From assembly GCA_035317605.1 (NCBI GenBank), contig DATHGT010000377.1:1-38505 (forward strand): a stretch of DNA of 38,505 nt. The letters run 5' to 3'. Shown here one piece after another: positions 1 through 7,584 of this stretch (position 1 is its first letter; every line of letters starts with the position of its first letter). Origin of the DNA: DATHGT01 sp035317605 (GTDB lineage Bacteria > Methylomirabilota > Methylomirabilia > Rokubacteriales > CSP1-6). Under the pieces are notes generated by a model. The model worked only from the letters and a program-made list of their open reading frames with translations, was not told the origin of the DNA and did no database searches. The translations under genes were made by a program, and so were the position numbers.

Positions 1-141
1 GCCGAGGGCCGGCGCGTGCGCGTGGTCAACACACGGACCGGCCGCGCGTTCGACACCTCGTGCGTGCTCACCCCGCGCGAGCGCGACATCCTGCTCGCCG
101 GCGGCCTCCTCCTTCAGACCAGTGGGAGCTCGAGATCATGA
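1..141 (+). CDS. Aconitase/isopropylmalate dehydratase small-subunit-like protein, 3' end only
   Basis: Frame 1 is open from the first base to a TGA at 139-141, giving the last 46 residues of a protein that begins outside the window. The tail reads NTRTGRAF, then LTPRERDILLAGGLL, resembling the C-terminal end of LeuD/aconitase swivel-domain small subunits, where an N-x-TG-x-x-F strand precedes a helix ending in AGGL. Those proteins pair with a large subunit to hydrate and dehydrate tricarboxylic-type acids. The stop codon overlaps the ATG of the PrpF-like gene (ATGA at 138-141), so the two are translationally coupled. A PrpF-type isomerase working next to an aconitase-type enzyme is biochemically sensible, as in the methylcitrate pathway. 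The family call rests on a short tail and is moderate. Confidence 0.6.
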   Translation, partial: AEGRRVRVVNTRTGRAFDTSCVLTPRERDILLAGGLLLQTSGSSRS

Positions 142-1235
142 GCCAGAGAAAAGTGCGCGCGGTCTACATGCGGGGCGGGACGAGCCGTTGCCTGGTCTTC
201 CACGAGCGCGATTTGCCGGCGCCGGGGCCGGAGCGCGACGCGATCCTCTCCGCCGCGCTGGGCAGCCCCGATCCCTACGGCCGCCAGCTCGACGGCATCG
301 GCGGTGGGATCTCGTCGCTGTCGAAGGCGTGCATCATCGGGCCCTCCAGCCATCCCGACGCCGACGTCGACTACACGTTCGCCCAGGTCGACGTGAAATC
401 GCCCACGGTCGACTACGCGGGCAACTGCGGCAACTGCTCGTCCGCCGTCGGCCCGTTCGCGATCGACGAGGGAATGATCCGCGCCGTCGAGGGCGAGACG
501 CTGGTGCGCATCCACAACACCAACACCAAGAAGATCATCCTGTCACGCGTGCCCGTGCGCGACGGCGAGGCGGAGATCGCCGGCGAGTTCGAGCTGCCCG
601 GCGTAGCCGGCCGCGGCGCGCGGATCGCGCTCGACTTCCTGGAGCCCGGCGGCGCGGGCACGGGCCGGCTGCTGCCGACCGGACACGCGCGCGAGACCAT
701 CCACGGCGCGGAAGTCTCGCTGGTCGACGCCACCAACCCGTTCGTGTGGATTCGTGCGAGCGACCTCGGCATGAGCGCGACGGAAACGCCACAGGCGATC
801 GACGCGAACCGGCCGCTGATGGATCGGCTGGAAGCGATTCGCGTGGAGGCGGCTCGCCGCATGGGCATGCCCGGCAGCGCGGCGGTCCCGAAAGTCGGCG
901 TCGTTGCGTCCCCTGTCGCGTTCACGGCGCTCGACGGCGTGGCGTACGCGGCGGGCGCGAGCGACTTGCTCGCGCGCGTGATCTCGATGGGCAACTGCCA
1001 TCGCGCGGTGCCGCTGACGGCCGCGATGTGCCTCGCGGTGTCCGCGCGCATTCCGGGAACGGTCGTGGCCGAGTGCGTGGCCTCACGCGAGGGCGACGTG
1101 TGCATCGGCCAGCCGTCCGGGGTCCTGCCCGTCGCCGCGTCGGTCATCATCCGCGACGGCGAGGCCTGTGCTGAAGGTGTCACCGTCTATCGCACCGCCC
1201 GCCGCCTGATGGAAGGCTTCATCAGGATTCCGTGA
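138..1235 (+). CDS. PrpF-family aconitate/4-oxalomesaconate isomerase-like protein
   Basis: The 365-residue protein has the layout of the PrpF family (2-methylaconitate isomerase, 4-oxalomesaconate tautomerase; diaminopimelate-epimerase fold). The N-terminal strand VRAVYMRGGTS is followed by GIGGGISSLSKACII, and the conserved GNCGNCSSAVGPFA segment carries the family cysteine region. MGNCHRAVPLT begins the C-terminal half. Such enzymes move double bonds or protons in unsaturated tricarboxylic acids without a cofactor. The ATG at 138 was chosen because family homology begins there, a GGGAG lies at 124-128 at suitable spacing, and it overlaps the upstream stop. The reading frame stays open back to about position 60, but that extension is arginine/proline-rich and not family-like. 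The gene ends 2 bases before the convergent hydrolase gene. The exact substrate cannot be told. Confidence 0.88.
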   Translation: MSQRKVRAVYMRGGTSRCLVFHERDLPAPGPERDAILSAALGSPDPYGRQLDGIGGGISSLSKACIIGPSSHPDADVDYTFAQVDVKSPTVDYAGNCGNCSSAVGPFAIDEGMIRAVEGETLVRIHNTNTKKIILSRVPVRDGEAEIAGEFELPGVAGRGARIALDFLEPGGAGTGRLLPTGHARETIHGAEVSLVDATNPFVWIRASDLGMSATETPQAIDANRPLMDRLEAIRVEAARRMGMPGSAAVPKVGVVASPVAFTALDGVAYAAGASDLLARVISMGNCHRAVPLTAAMCLAVSARIPGTVVAECVASREGDVCIGQPSGVLPVAASVIIRDGEACAEGVTVYRTARRLMEGFIRIP

Positions 1236-1237
1236 CC

Positions 1238-2506
1238 TCAACGAGCGCTGCGGATCTCGTCCAGCACCGGCACGATGTAACCGCGAAACTGGGCGGGGTT
1301 CTCGCTCATCGGGAAGTGGCCGATCTCCTTCATGATCGTCACGCGGGCGCCGGGGATCTTGGCGGCGGTGCGCAGGGTGTCGTCGGGCTGGCAGGAAAAA
1401 TCGTACTCGCCGGTGAGCAGATACAGCGGGCAACGCTTGGTGTCGATGCGGGCGACGCGGTCTCGCATGTCGCCGTCGACCCGGTAGAAGTAGAGATCGC
1501 CCTTGAACACTCCCGGCCCGCCCTGCATGTAGCCCCACAGCGTGTCCCAGCGCGTCTCTTCGGGACTCTGGGGCGCGATCAGGCCGGACATCATCGCGCC
1601 CGCGATCTCGCCGCCGTGAATGTCCGGACGGTGGAGCCACGTGGTGTCGTCGTACCAGGGCGGCTGGTAGTCGGCGGACTCGACCCCGATCAGCGCGCTG
1701 AACTCGTCGGGATGTTCCAGCGCGAGATTGAGCACGATCTTGCCGCCGATCGAACAGCCGAGCACGACCGGACGGTCGAGCGAGAGTGCGCGGCAGACGG
1801 CGAGGATCAGGTCGGTGTAGCCGCGCATGGTCAGCCGGTACTCGTCGCGCTGCCAGCCCGGCGGCGGCAGCGACTTGCCGTGCCAGGGCATGTCGAAGGC
1901 GATCACGCGATAGTGCGACGTGATGGCCTCGTCATTCAGCAGATGGCGATACTGCCGGCCGTCGGCGCCGGCGGTGTGCAGGCACACGAGCGGAATGCCC
2001 CGCCCCGCTTCTTCGAAGTAAATCCGGTGCGGCCGTCCGGCGAAGGTCAAACGCACGTAGCGGCCGACGATCGGTTCGATGGTGGCGGCGGCATCGCCGC
2101 GGGCCGAACTCGGCTCCGCGTTGCCGTCATTCGCCGCTTCCTTTCGGCGCGGCGCCGAGAGGACGTCTTGCACGTACCGCAGATGCGTCATCAACGGAAC
2201 GAGATCGCCTTCGATCCGCGCGTGTCCGTTGCGGCTCATCGCGAACAGGTCGTGATAGCCGGGCGCGGGGACCAGCTCCCAGAAGCGACGCCAGCTCTCG
2301 GCCGGCGCGCGGATGGCGAAGCTCCACGCGCGCATGACGAACGGCCCGCGCTCGACCCGCTCGATGCGGCCCTCGACCACGCGGATCAACCACGCGTCGT
2401 CGCCGGCTTCCAGCAGGAACGTGGTAGTGAGAAAGCGTCCGCGGCTTACCAGGCGCTCGTCAGCGTTCACCAGATCGGCCAGTCGCTCGAACACGGCCGA
2501 GATCAT
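1238..2506 (-). CDS. Alpha/beta hydrolase with an extra N-terminal domain
   Basis: This is a 422-residue protein. Residues about 145-420 form an alpha/beta hydrolase: an oxyanion strand with CLHTAGAD (175-182), a nucleophile elbow GCSIGG with Ser252, and a likely acid Asp369 in GEYDF and His397 in IGHFPM. The first ~120 residues are a separate compact domain, vaguely SCP2/lipid-binding in character, joined by a low-complexity linker (about 120-142). The core alone would be a normal-sized hydrolase, so the extra domain makes it long for the family. The ATG at 2506 lies only 2 bases from the divergent acyltransferase ATG and has no visible Shine-Dalgarno; an in-frame GTG at 2470 is an alternative start. 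The substrate is unknown; an ester or C-C hydrolase of lipid-like compounds is a guess from the domain mix. Confidence 0.87.
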   Translation of the reverse strand: MISAVFERLADLVNADERLVSRGRFLTTTFLLEAGDDAWLIRVVEGRIERVERGPFVMRAWSFAIRAPAESWRRFWELVPAPGYHDLFAMSRNGHARIEGDLVPLMTHLRYVQDVLSAPRRKEAANDGNAEPSSARGDAAATIEPIVGRYVRLTFAGRPHRIYFEEAGRGIPLVCLHTAGADGRQYRHLLNDEAITSHYRVIAFDMPWHGKSLPPPGWQRDEYRLTMRGYTDLILAVCRALSLDRPVVLGCSIGGKIVLNLALEHPDEFSALIGVESADYQPPWYDDTTWLHRPDIHGGEIAGAMMSGLIAPQSPEETRWDTLWGYMQGGPGVFKGDLYFYRVDGDMRDRVARIDTKRCPLYLLTGEYDFSCQPDDTLRTAAKIPGARVTIMKEIGHFPMSENPAQFRGYIVPVLDEIRSAR

Positions 2507-2508
2507 AT

Positions 2509-3930
2509 ATGAACCAGCCGGCCGACGTGACCATTCACGGGCAGGTCGACGCTCCCGACACCATGGACCGCTTCTACCGGACCGTCCGGCGGATCACGCG
2601 GTTCTGGGTGTGGTTTCTGTTCAAGCGCGTGCACGCCCACCATCGCGAGCGCGTGCCCGCGCGCGGCCCCGTGCTGCTCTGCGTGAACCATCCGAACAAC
2701 TTCATCGACTCGCTCCTGGTCGGCGCGGTCATGCCGCGCAAGGTCCACTACCTGGCCACCGCCACGCTCTTTCGCAATCCCGTGCTCGCGCGCTTCCTGC
2801 GCGCGGCCGGCGCCATCCCCGTCTATCGCCGGCAGGACGATCCCGACAAGATGGATCGCAACGCCGACGTGTTCGCCGCCTGCTATCGCGCGTTCGACGA
2901 GGGGCGGGTGGTCGCCATCTACCCCGAGGGCACCACCCACGCCGAGGCGCGCGTGCAGCGCATCAAGACCGGCGCCGCGCGCATCGCGCTCGGCTACGAG
3001 GCCGAGCGCCCCGGTGCGCTCAGGCTCGTTCCGGTGGGACTGTCGTTCGAGGCGCGGAAATCGTTCAACGCGCGCGTGCTGGTCTCGTTCGGCGAGCCCC
3101 TCGCGGTCGCGCCGTACCTGCCCGCGTATCGCGACGACCCGGTCAAGGCGGTGGAGGGGCTGACCACCGCCATCCAGTGGGCGATGGAGGCGCAGGTCGT
3201 CCACGTCGACCGCATCGACGCCGCCGAGGTCGTCCGCGCGGTGGAGGAGCTGTACCGCGGCGAGCTGGTGCGCGAGCTTCAGAGAGAGCGGGGGCTCGCG
3301 GAAAACCAGATCGACCTCGTGCGGCTCTCGCGTACGATCGTGGAAGCCGTGAACCACTTCAAGGCCCACGATCCCGCGCGACTCGAGAACCTCTGGCAGC
3401 GCATGCAGAGCTACCGGGCGCTGCTCGCGCGCTACCGCGTGCGCGACGAGGCCGTGCGCCGCCGGCTGGCCCCGCCGCGGGTGCGCGCGCGTCTCTGGCA
3501 CTCGTGGGAAGCGATCGTGGGCTTTCCGTTCTTCGTCTACGGCGCCACCGTCAACGCGCTGCCCTACTTCGTGCCCCGCTGGCTGGCCGCGCGCATAGCC
3601 CACAAGGAAACCGACTACGCGACCGTGCGCTTCCTGGCCAGCATCGTGGCGATCCCCGTGTTCTGGGGTCTCGAGATCTGGCTGGTGGCGCGCTTCTTCG
3701 GCGGGATGTGGGCGACGCTCTTTGCCCTGTCGCTCCCACTGAGCGGGCTGCTCGCCTTCCGCTATCTGCGCGGTGCCGGCCGGCTTGGCCAGGTCGTTCG
3801 CTTCAGCACGTTCTCGCTCACCCACGGGCAGGACGCGCGGCGCTTGGTCACCGAGCGCCAGGCCATCATCGCCGACCTCGACCGCGCCAAGACCGATTAC
3901 CTGACCGAGACCAGAGGGAGCAGCTTCTGA
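2509..3930 (+). CDS. PlsC-like glycerolipid acyltransferase with C-terminal membrane segments
   Basis: This 473-residue protein of the LPLAT superfamily probably transfers an acyl group to glycerol-3-phosphate or a lysophospholipid at the membrane. The catalytic block NHPNNFID (H61, D67) has the HPN form with five residues between His and Asp, as in the bacterial HPN subgroup rather than classical PlsC. The phosphate-binding block is IYPEGTTH (139-144) and a further block, VPVGLSF, follows. After a basic helical middle region, residues about 330-425 hold hydrophobic segments that would anchor it. The reading frame begins at ATG 2509 without a clear ribosome-binding site; ATG 2563 (MDRFYRTV) is a credible alternative close to where family similarity starts. 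Its TGA overlaps the start proposed for the creatininase-like gene. Confidence 0.87.
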   Translation: MNQPADVTIHGQVDAPDTMDRFYRTVRRITRFWVWFLFKRVHAHHRERVPARGPVLLCVNHPNNFIDSLLVGAVMPRKVHYLATATLFRNPVLARFLRAAGAIPVYRRQDDPDKMDRNADVFAACYRAFDEGRVVAIYPEGTTHAEARVQRIKTGAARIALGYEAERPGALRLVPVGLSFEARKSFNARVLVSFGEPLAVAPYLPAYRDDPVKAVEGLTTAIQWAMEAQVVHVDRIDAAEVVRAVEELYRGELVRELQRERGLAENQIDLVRLSRTIVEAVNHFKAHDPARLENLWQRMQSYRALLARYRVRDEAVRRRLAPPRVRARLWHSWEAIVGFPFFVYGATVNALPYFVPRWLAARIAHKETDYATVRFLASIVAIPVFWGLEIWLVARFFGGMWATLFALSLPLSGLLAFRYLRGAGRLGQVVRFSTFSLTHGQDARRLVTERQAIIADLDRAKTDYLTETRGSSF

Positions 3931-4865
3931 ACGTTCACCTGCTCGAAGAGATGTCGATGCCCGCGCTCGACGCGCTGGACCGCGAGCGCACGCTGGTCGT
4001 GCTCACCGCGAGCCCGCTGGAGGAGCACGGCCCGCACCTGCCGCTCGGCGTCGACGCGTTCACCGCGCGCCACTTCGCCCGGGAGGTGGCCGATCGGCTC
4101 GTGGCCGCGCGGCCGGGCTGGTCCGCCGTGCTGGCGCCCACGCTCTATCTCGGCTCGTTCACGCTCGACGGCGTGGGCACCGTCAACGTCCGCCAGCGCG
4201 TGGTCCGCGACGCGCTCGTCGACTACGGCCGCTCGCTGGCCCGCGCCCGCTTCCGGTGGATCCTCGTCGCCAACGGCCACGCCGGCCCCACCCACCTAGC
4301 CGCGCTCGACGAAGCCGCCACGATCGTGTCACGCGAGACCGGCGCGATCATGTCCTCGCTCAGCGGCCATCTCTTCTGGGACTTCCGCACGGGCCGCTTC
4401 CTCGACCGAGTGGAGCACGCGCTGGGACGCGTGTTGACCGCCGAAGAACGCGCCGCCTTCGCCGACGACGCCCACGGCGGCTGGTGGGAAACGTCGATGA
4501 TGCTGATGCTCCGCCCCGACCTCGTCGACGACGCGTACCGCGATCTCCCGTCCGCGACCTATTCGCTGCCCCAGCGCGTCATCCCGAACTACCCGCTGCG
4601 CAACGGCGGCCAAGGCTACGTCGGCCACCCCGCCATGGCCGACCCCGCATTCGCCCGCGCGACCACCGAGGTCCTGGTCACCGCCGCAATGGAGCTGATC
4701 GACCGCCTCATCGCCGGCACCACCCACCCGTCCAAGCACCGCTCCCCGTTCTTCGCCGTCCCCTTCTTCCGCACCAACTTCTGGCCCCTCGCCACCGCCA
4801 GCATGACCGCCGTAGCCGCGGGGGCTCTCGCCGTCGCCACGTTCGGTCGGGTGAGAAGAAAGTAA
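3927..4865 (+). CDS. Creatininase-family amidohydrolase, probable CTG start
   Basis: This is a creatininase/MftE-type metal-dependent amidohydrolase of about 312 residues. The metal-site signature SPLEEHGPHLPLGVD gives Glu32, His34 and Asp43, spaced as in creatininase; NGHAGPTH and DAHGGWWETSMML supply further candidate ligands and the Glu-Thr pair. The conserved N-terminal beginning HLLEEMSMPALDALD lies upstream of the first ATG (3951), so translation should start earlier. CTG at 3927 overlaps the acyltransferase stop (CTGA) and has AGAGGGAG at 3913-3920 six bases before it. The C-terminus carries an unusual hydrophobic stretch (FWPLATASMTAVAAGALAV) and a basic tail, like a membrane tail anchor. 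Coupling to the acyltransferase suggests a shared pathway, but the substrate is unknown. Confidence 0.85.
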   Translation: MNVHLLEEMSMPALDALDRERTLVVLTASPLEEHGPHLPLGVDAFTARHFAREVADRLVAARPGWSAVLAPTLYLGSFTLDGVGTVNVRQRVVRDALVDYGRSLARARFRWILVANGHAGPTHLAALDEAATIVSRETGAIMSSLSGHLFWDFRTGRFLDRVEHALGRVLTAEERAAFADDAHGGWWETSMMLMLRPDLVDDAYRDLPSATYSLPQRVIPNYPLRNGGQGYVGHPAMADPAFARATTEVLVTAAMELIDRLIAGTTHPSKHRSPFFAVPFFRTNFWPLATASMTAVAAGALAVATFGRVRRK

Positions 4866-4927
4866 GTTCGCGCGTGGCTGGCGACTACGATGGATCAACC
4901 CACTGTCGCCACGCGAACCCGTAAAGG

Positions 4928-4933
4928 TAGAAT
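4928..4933 (+). promoter_or_regulatory. -10 hexamer TAGAAT 6 bases before a start codon
   Basis: TAGAAT lies in the 74-base gap after the creatininase gene. Only CGCTGG separates it from the ATG at 4940, and there is no Shine-Dalgarno, so the transcript would be leaderless or nearly so. No clear -35 was found. Confidence 0.45.
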
Positions 4934-4939
4934 CGCTGG

Positions 4940-6073
4940 ATGAGCAAAGCCAATGTGACTGACGCCGAAGCCTTCGCCGCGGAGGCAAAGGGCGTCCGGA
5001 CGAGGCTGCTACTCGAGCTCGAACAGTCATCTTCAGTGTCTCAGCTGGCAGAGTTTCAAGTTCATCTCAAGGATGAAATCATCCGGGCAGAGAGCAATCG
5101 AGGCGCAGGAAGGCATCACTTGGAAGTCAAAGAGCATCTCTTCCGCCTTCGACTGCTCGGCGATTCTCTCGCGTGGAGACTCCTTCACCGCCACGCAATC
5201 AGAAATCTGGCGAAGAACGATGGTCGGCCTCCAAGACTCTCTGACCGACGTCACGAGATCGAGAATTGCATGGCGGCGGTTCGCTGGCTCTCGACCGAGG
5301 GTATTTCCGCCATCTGTACCGACTTAACGCACTGTTTGCGGATCGGTGATGTCATCATCGTCCGACATCCAGAGATTCCTGAGATTCTCGAGTTCAAGGC
5401 CAGAGTTCGGGACGACCGCTATCGACACCAGGGCAGAGCTGGAAGGCAATTGCATCGCATGGAGAAGACCATCGAATATCTGAGCCGCGGGGCCGCTCAG
5501 TTCCGCGACGAATCAATTGCGAGAATGTCCCTCGAAATCGATCTACGCGCCAAGCACGACTTTCTGCAGGTCGGGTCGGTCGCGGCGACCGCGCTTCGTG
5601 ATGGCGCATCGACCGAGATGCTACGGCCCAGGCAGTGGCTGGGCGCGTGCCGCCTCGGATGCGAGCCGATAGCTCCCGCGGAAGCGCGTCAATTCACCGA
5701 TCTGCGTCTGTGTATAGGCTCCCTAGCCGACGCTCTACCGAATCTCCTCCATGAAGTCCCTCCACCGCTCAATTGGCCGATCAGTCTGGACCTCCGGCGC
5801 GCCCTCATGGAGGGTGAGCTTGTCCTCTTCCATATCGTGGATCCTCGGCTCCTTGAGACCGAGCGCATACGACGAGTGCTCTTCGACCGGCGAGGGAATG
5901 GTGCCTTTGAGGTTGATGCGGGCGGCAATACGTTTCAATGCTCCGACTACTTCCTTCGGCAGCTTCTGTATGGCTTCCAGACCCCGGACAGCGTGGCCGA
6001 GACAATGAATGCCCTAGCGCTGAAGACCTCTGAGCTTGGCATTCTTCCAACGGCTTCCAGGACGAGAACGTAG
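4940..6073 (+). CDS. Unrecognised protein with PD-(D/E)XK nuclease-like residues
   Basis: I do not recognise this 377-residue protein. The N-terminal ~100 residues are helical and charged. The middle contains RIGDVIIVRHPEIPEILEFK, in which Asp137, Glu151-x-Lys153 and the following GRQLHRM (Gln170) match the spacing and order of a PD-(D/E)XK nuclease core (Asp, E-x-K, then Q in a helix). The C-terminal half (about 200-377) has no motif I can name. No signal peptide or membrane segment is visible. The gene is more A/T-rich and uses rarer codons than its neighbours, and is followed by DUF4160 and DUF2442 genes, so horizontal acquisition is likely. The nuclease reading is inference; a structural or regulatory protein is equally possible without a fold prediction. 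Confidence 0.6.
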   Translation: MSKANVTDAEAFAAEAKGVRTRLLLELEQSSSVSQLAEFQVHLKDEIIRAESNRGAGRHHLEVKEHLFRLRLLGDSLAWRLLHRHAIRNLAKNDGRPPRLSDRRHEIENCMAAVRWLSTEGISAICTDLTHCLRIGDVIIVRHPEIPEILEFKARVRDDRYRHQGRAGRQLHRMEKTIEYLSRGAAQFRDESIARMSLEIDLRAKHDFLQVGSVAATALRDGASTEMLRPRQWLGACRLGCEPIAPAEARQFTDLRLCIGSLADALPNLLHEVPPPLNWPISLDLRRALMEGELVLFHIVDPRLLETERIRRVLFDRRGNGAFEVDAGGNTFQCSDYFLRQLLYGFQTPDSVAETMNALALKTSELGILPTASRTRT

Positions 6074-6087
6074 GCGGGGATCCTCGA

Positions 6088-6324
6088 ATGCCGAGGATTA
6101 AGGGCATTCTTGGACCGTACCGGGTGTTCTTCACCAGCTTCGACTGCAACGAGCCGGCACACGTTCACGTGGAACGAGAGAATAGGGCTTGCAAACTCTG
6201 GCTAGAACCAATCGAGCTGGTCCGGAGCCACGGGTTCAGCGCTCGTGAGTTGAATACCATTCGCCGACTCATCAACAGTCATCGATCAAAGATACTGGAG
6301 GCTTGGCATGAGCACTGTGGCTAG
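6088..6324 (+). CDS. DUF4160 domain protein
   Basis: This 78-residue protein has the hallmarks of DUF4160: an N-terminal strand (GPYRVFFTSFDCNEPAHVHVERE) with the conserved E-P-x-H-x-H segment, and a C-terminal helix (RLINSHRSKILEAWHEHCG). It starts at ATG 6088, 14 bases after the preceding stop, with GGGGAT upstream. It overlaps the DUF2442 gene by 17 bases. DUF4160 and DUF2442 genes often occur side by side in bacteria and are commonly discussed as toxin-antitoxin-like pairs, but no activity is established to my knowledge. Confidence 0.85.
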   Translation: MPRIKGILGPYRVFFTSFDCNEPAHVHVERENRACKLWLEPIELVRSHGFSARELNTIRRLINSHRSKILEAWHEHCG

Positions 6325-6679
6325 CACCGAGCCGCGCATTCAACACGTTCAGGTCACCGAGGACGAGATCATCGCGCGGCTGACGGACGGGCGCGTGATC
6401 AGCGTTCCGCTGGCATGGTCGTGGCGTCTGTCGGAGGCTACTCCGCAGCAACGCGCGCGCTTTCGCCTCATCGGATCGGGACAAGGTGTCCATTGGCCTG
6501 ACGTAGACGAGGACATCAGTGTCGAGGGCATGCTTCATGGTATCCCCGCACACCGCCCGAGTACGACGGCTGTCCAGAAACGAGTCCCTAGCACGCGCAA
6601 TCGAAAATCTGGGGACAAGCGCCTCAGGTCCGCGCGCAACAAGAGCGTCCGTACTGCGGGGAGCAGCGCGCGCCGTTGA
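6308..6679 (+). CDS. DUF2442 domain protein
   Basis: This 123-residue protein holds a DUF2442 domain in residues about 10-85: VQVTEDEIIARLTDGRVISVPLAW, then RLIGSGQGVHWPDVDEDISVEGML, which are the conserved strands of the family. The last ~40 residues are a basic, low-complexity extension rich in Arg, Ser and Lys, which may bind nucleic acid or be poorly conserved. The start ATG 6308 lies inside the end of the DUF4160 gene, so the pair is co-translated. Together with the upstream unrecognised gene it forms a three-gene accessory block. The function is unknown; pairing with DUF4160 suggests a small two-component module. Confidence 0.82.
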   Translation: MSTVASTEPRIQHVQVTEDEIIARLTDGRVISVPLAWSWRLSEATPQQRARFRLIGSGQGVHWPDVDEDISVEGMLHGIPAHRPSTTAVQKRVPSTRNRKSGDKRLRSARNKSVRTAGSSARR

Positions 6680-6727
6680 TACTACGATCTCGACGGCTGC
6701 GTCCGATGAACGGCGCCATATCTATGC

Positions 6728-7522
6728 GTGAATCTGGCCGCCTCGGCCTCTTCCCCTGAAGTGATCGAGCTCGAGATCGGTGACGCGGTCGCGTGGCTAC
6801 GGCTCAACCGGCCGCAGGCGCTCAACGCGCTCAATCGCGAGTTGACTGCGGCCATCGAAGGAGCGCTCGACGACGTTGCCGCGCGCGAGAACGTCAGCGT
6901 GCTGGTGGTGAGTGGGCGCGGGCGGGCGTTTTGCGCGGGGAACGACATCGCTGAGATGGGGAGCATCACGGCCGCCGAGGCCGAGGCGCTTGCTTCACGA
7001 CAGGCCGTGCTCATGGACCGCTTCTCGCGGTTGCCTCAGGTCACGATCGCCGCCATCGACGGTTACGCGCTCGGCGGTGGGCTCATGCTGGCGGTCGCTC
7101 AGGACCTGCGCATCGCCTCTGACCGCTCGCGCCTCGGGCTGCCCGAGGTCACGCTCGGATTCAATCCGGCCTATGGGATCGCGCGTCTGCTCGATGTTGT
7201 CGGCGGTGGACACGGCCGCGATTTGCTACTGACCGGCCGGACCATTCACGCGAGCGAGGCGCTGAAGCTCGGATTGGTGAATCGCGTGGTCGCGGCGCCG
7301 ACGCTGGAATCGAGCGCGGGGGCGTGGGCGGCGGAGATCGCCCGCTCACCGCGCGCCGGACTCGCGGCCACGAAGGAGATCATCCGAGGCTTGCGCACGG
7401 GCGCGGCCGGCGACGAGCCGCGAGCGTACGGGGCGACGCTGCGCACGAGTCCGGAGGCGCGGGCGCGCATCGCGGATTTCGTCGCGCGCCGCGGGCGCCG
7501 GCCGAAGAACGACGCCGTGTAG
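6728..7522 (+). CDS. Enoyl-CoA hydratase/isomerase (crotonase) family protein
   Basis: The 264-residue length and motifs are typical of crotonases: RLNRPQALNALN, the oxyanion-hole strand GRGRAFCAGNDI (63-74), IDGYALGGGLML (110-121) and LGLPEVTLGF (136-144). These enzymes act on acyl-CoA thioesters. Of the two catalytic glutamates of rat mitochondrial hydratase, the second is kept (Glu140) but the first position is Met120, so classical hydration is doubtful and isomerase, decarboxylase or other chemistry is possible. The GTG start at 6728 gives the usual N-terminal length; no strong ribosome-binding site is visible. It is convergent with purB, 62 bases away, and follows the accessory block, where base composition returns to the genome norm. 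Confidence 0.88.
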   Translation: MNLAASASSPEVIELEIGDAVAWLRLNRPQALNALNRELTAAIEGALDDVAARENVSVLVVSGRGRAFCAGNDIAEMGSITAAEAEALASRQAVLMDRFSRLPQVTIAAIDGYALGGGLMLAVAQDLRIASDRSRLGLPEVTLGFNPAYGIARLLDVVGGGHGRDLLLTGRTIHASEALKLGLVNRVVAAPTLESSAGAWAAEIARSPRAGLAATKEIIRGLRTGAAGDEPRAYGATLRTSPEARARIADFVARRGRRPKNDAV

Positions 7523-7584
7523 CACGGGGACTTCGCCGACACGCTGATCTCGCGCGCGGCCGACGTGGTCCCCGGCGCCGGTGA

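Noticed and set aside
1232..2512. A 426-codon + strand frame opposite the hydrolase
   Set aside because: It is antisense to a protein with a clear catalytic triad and has no motif of its own.
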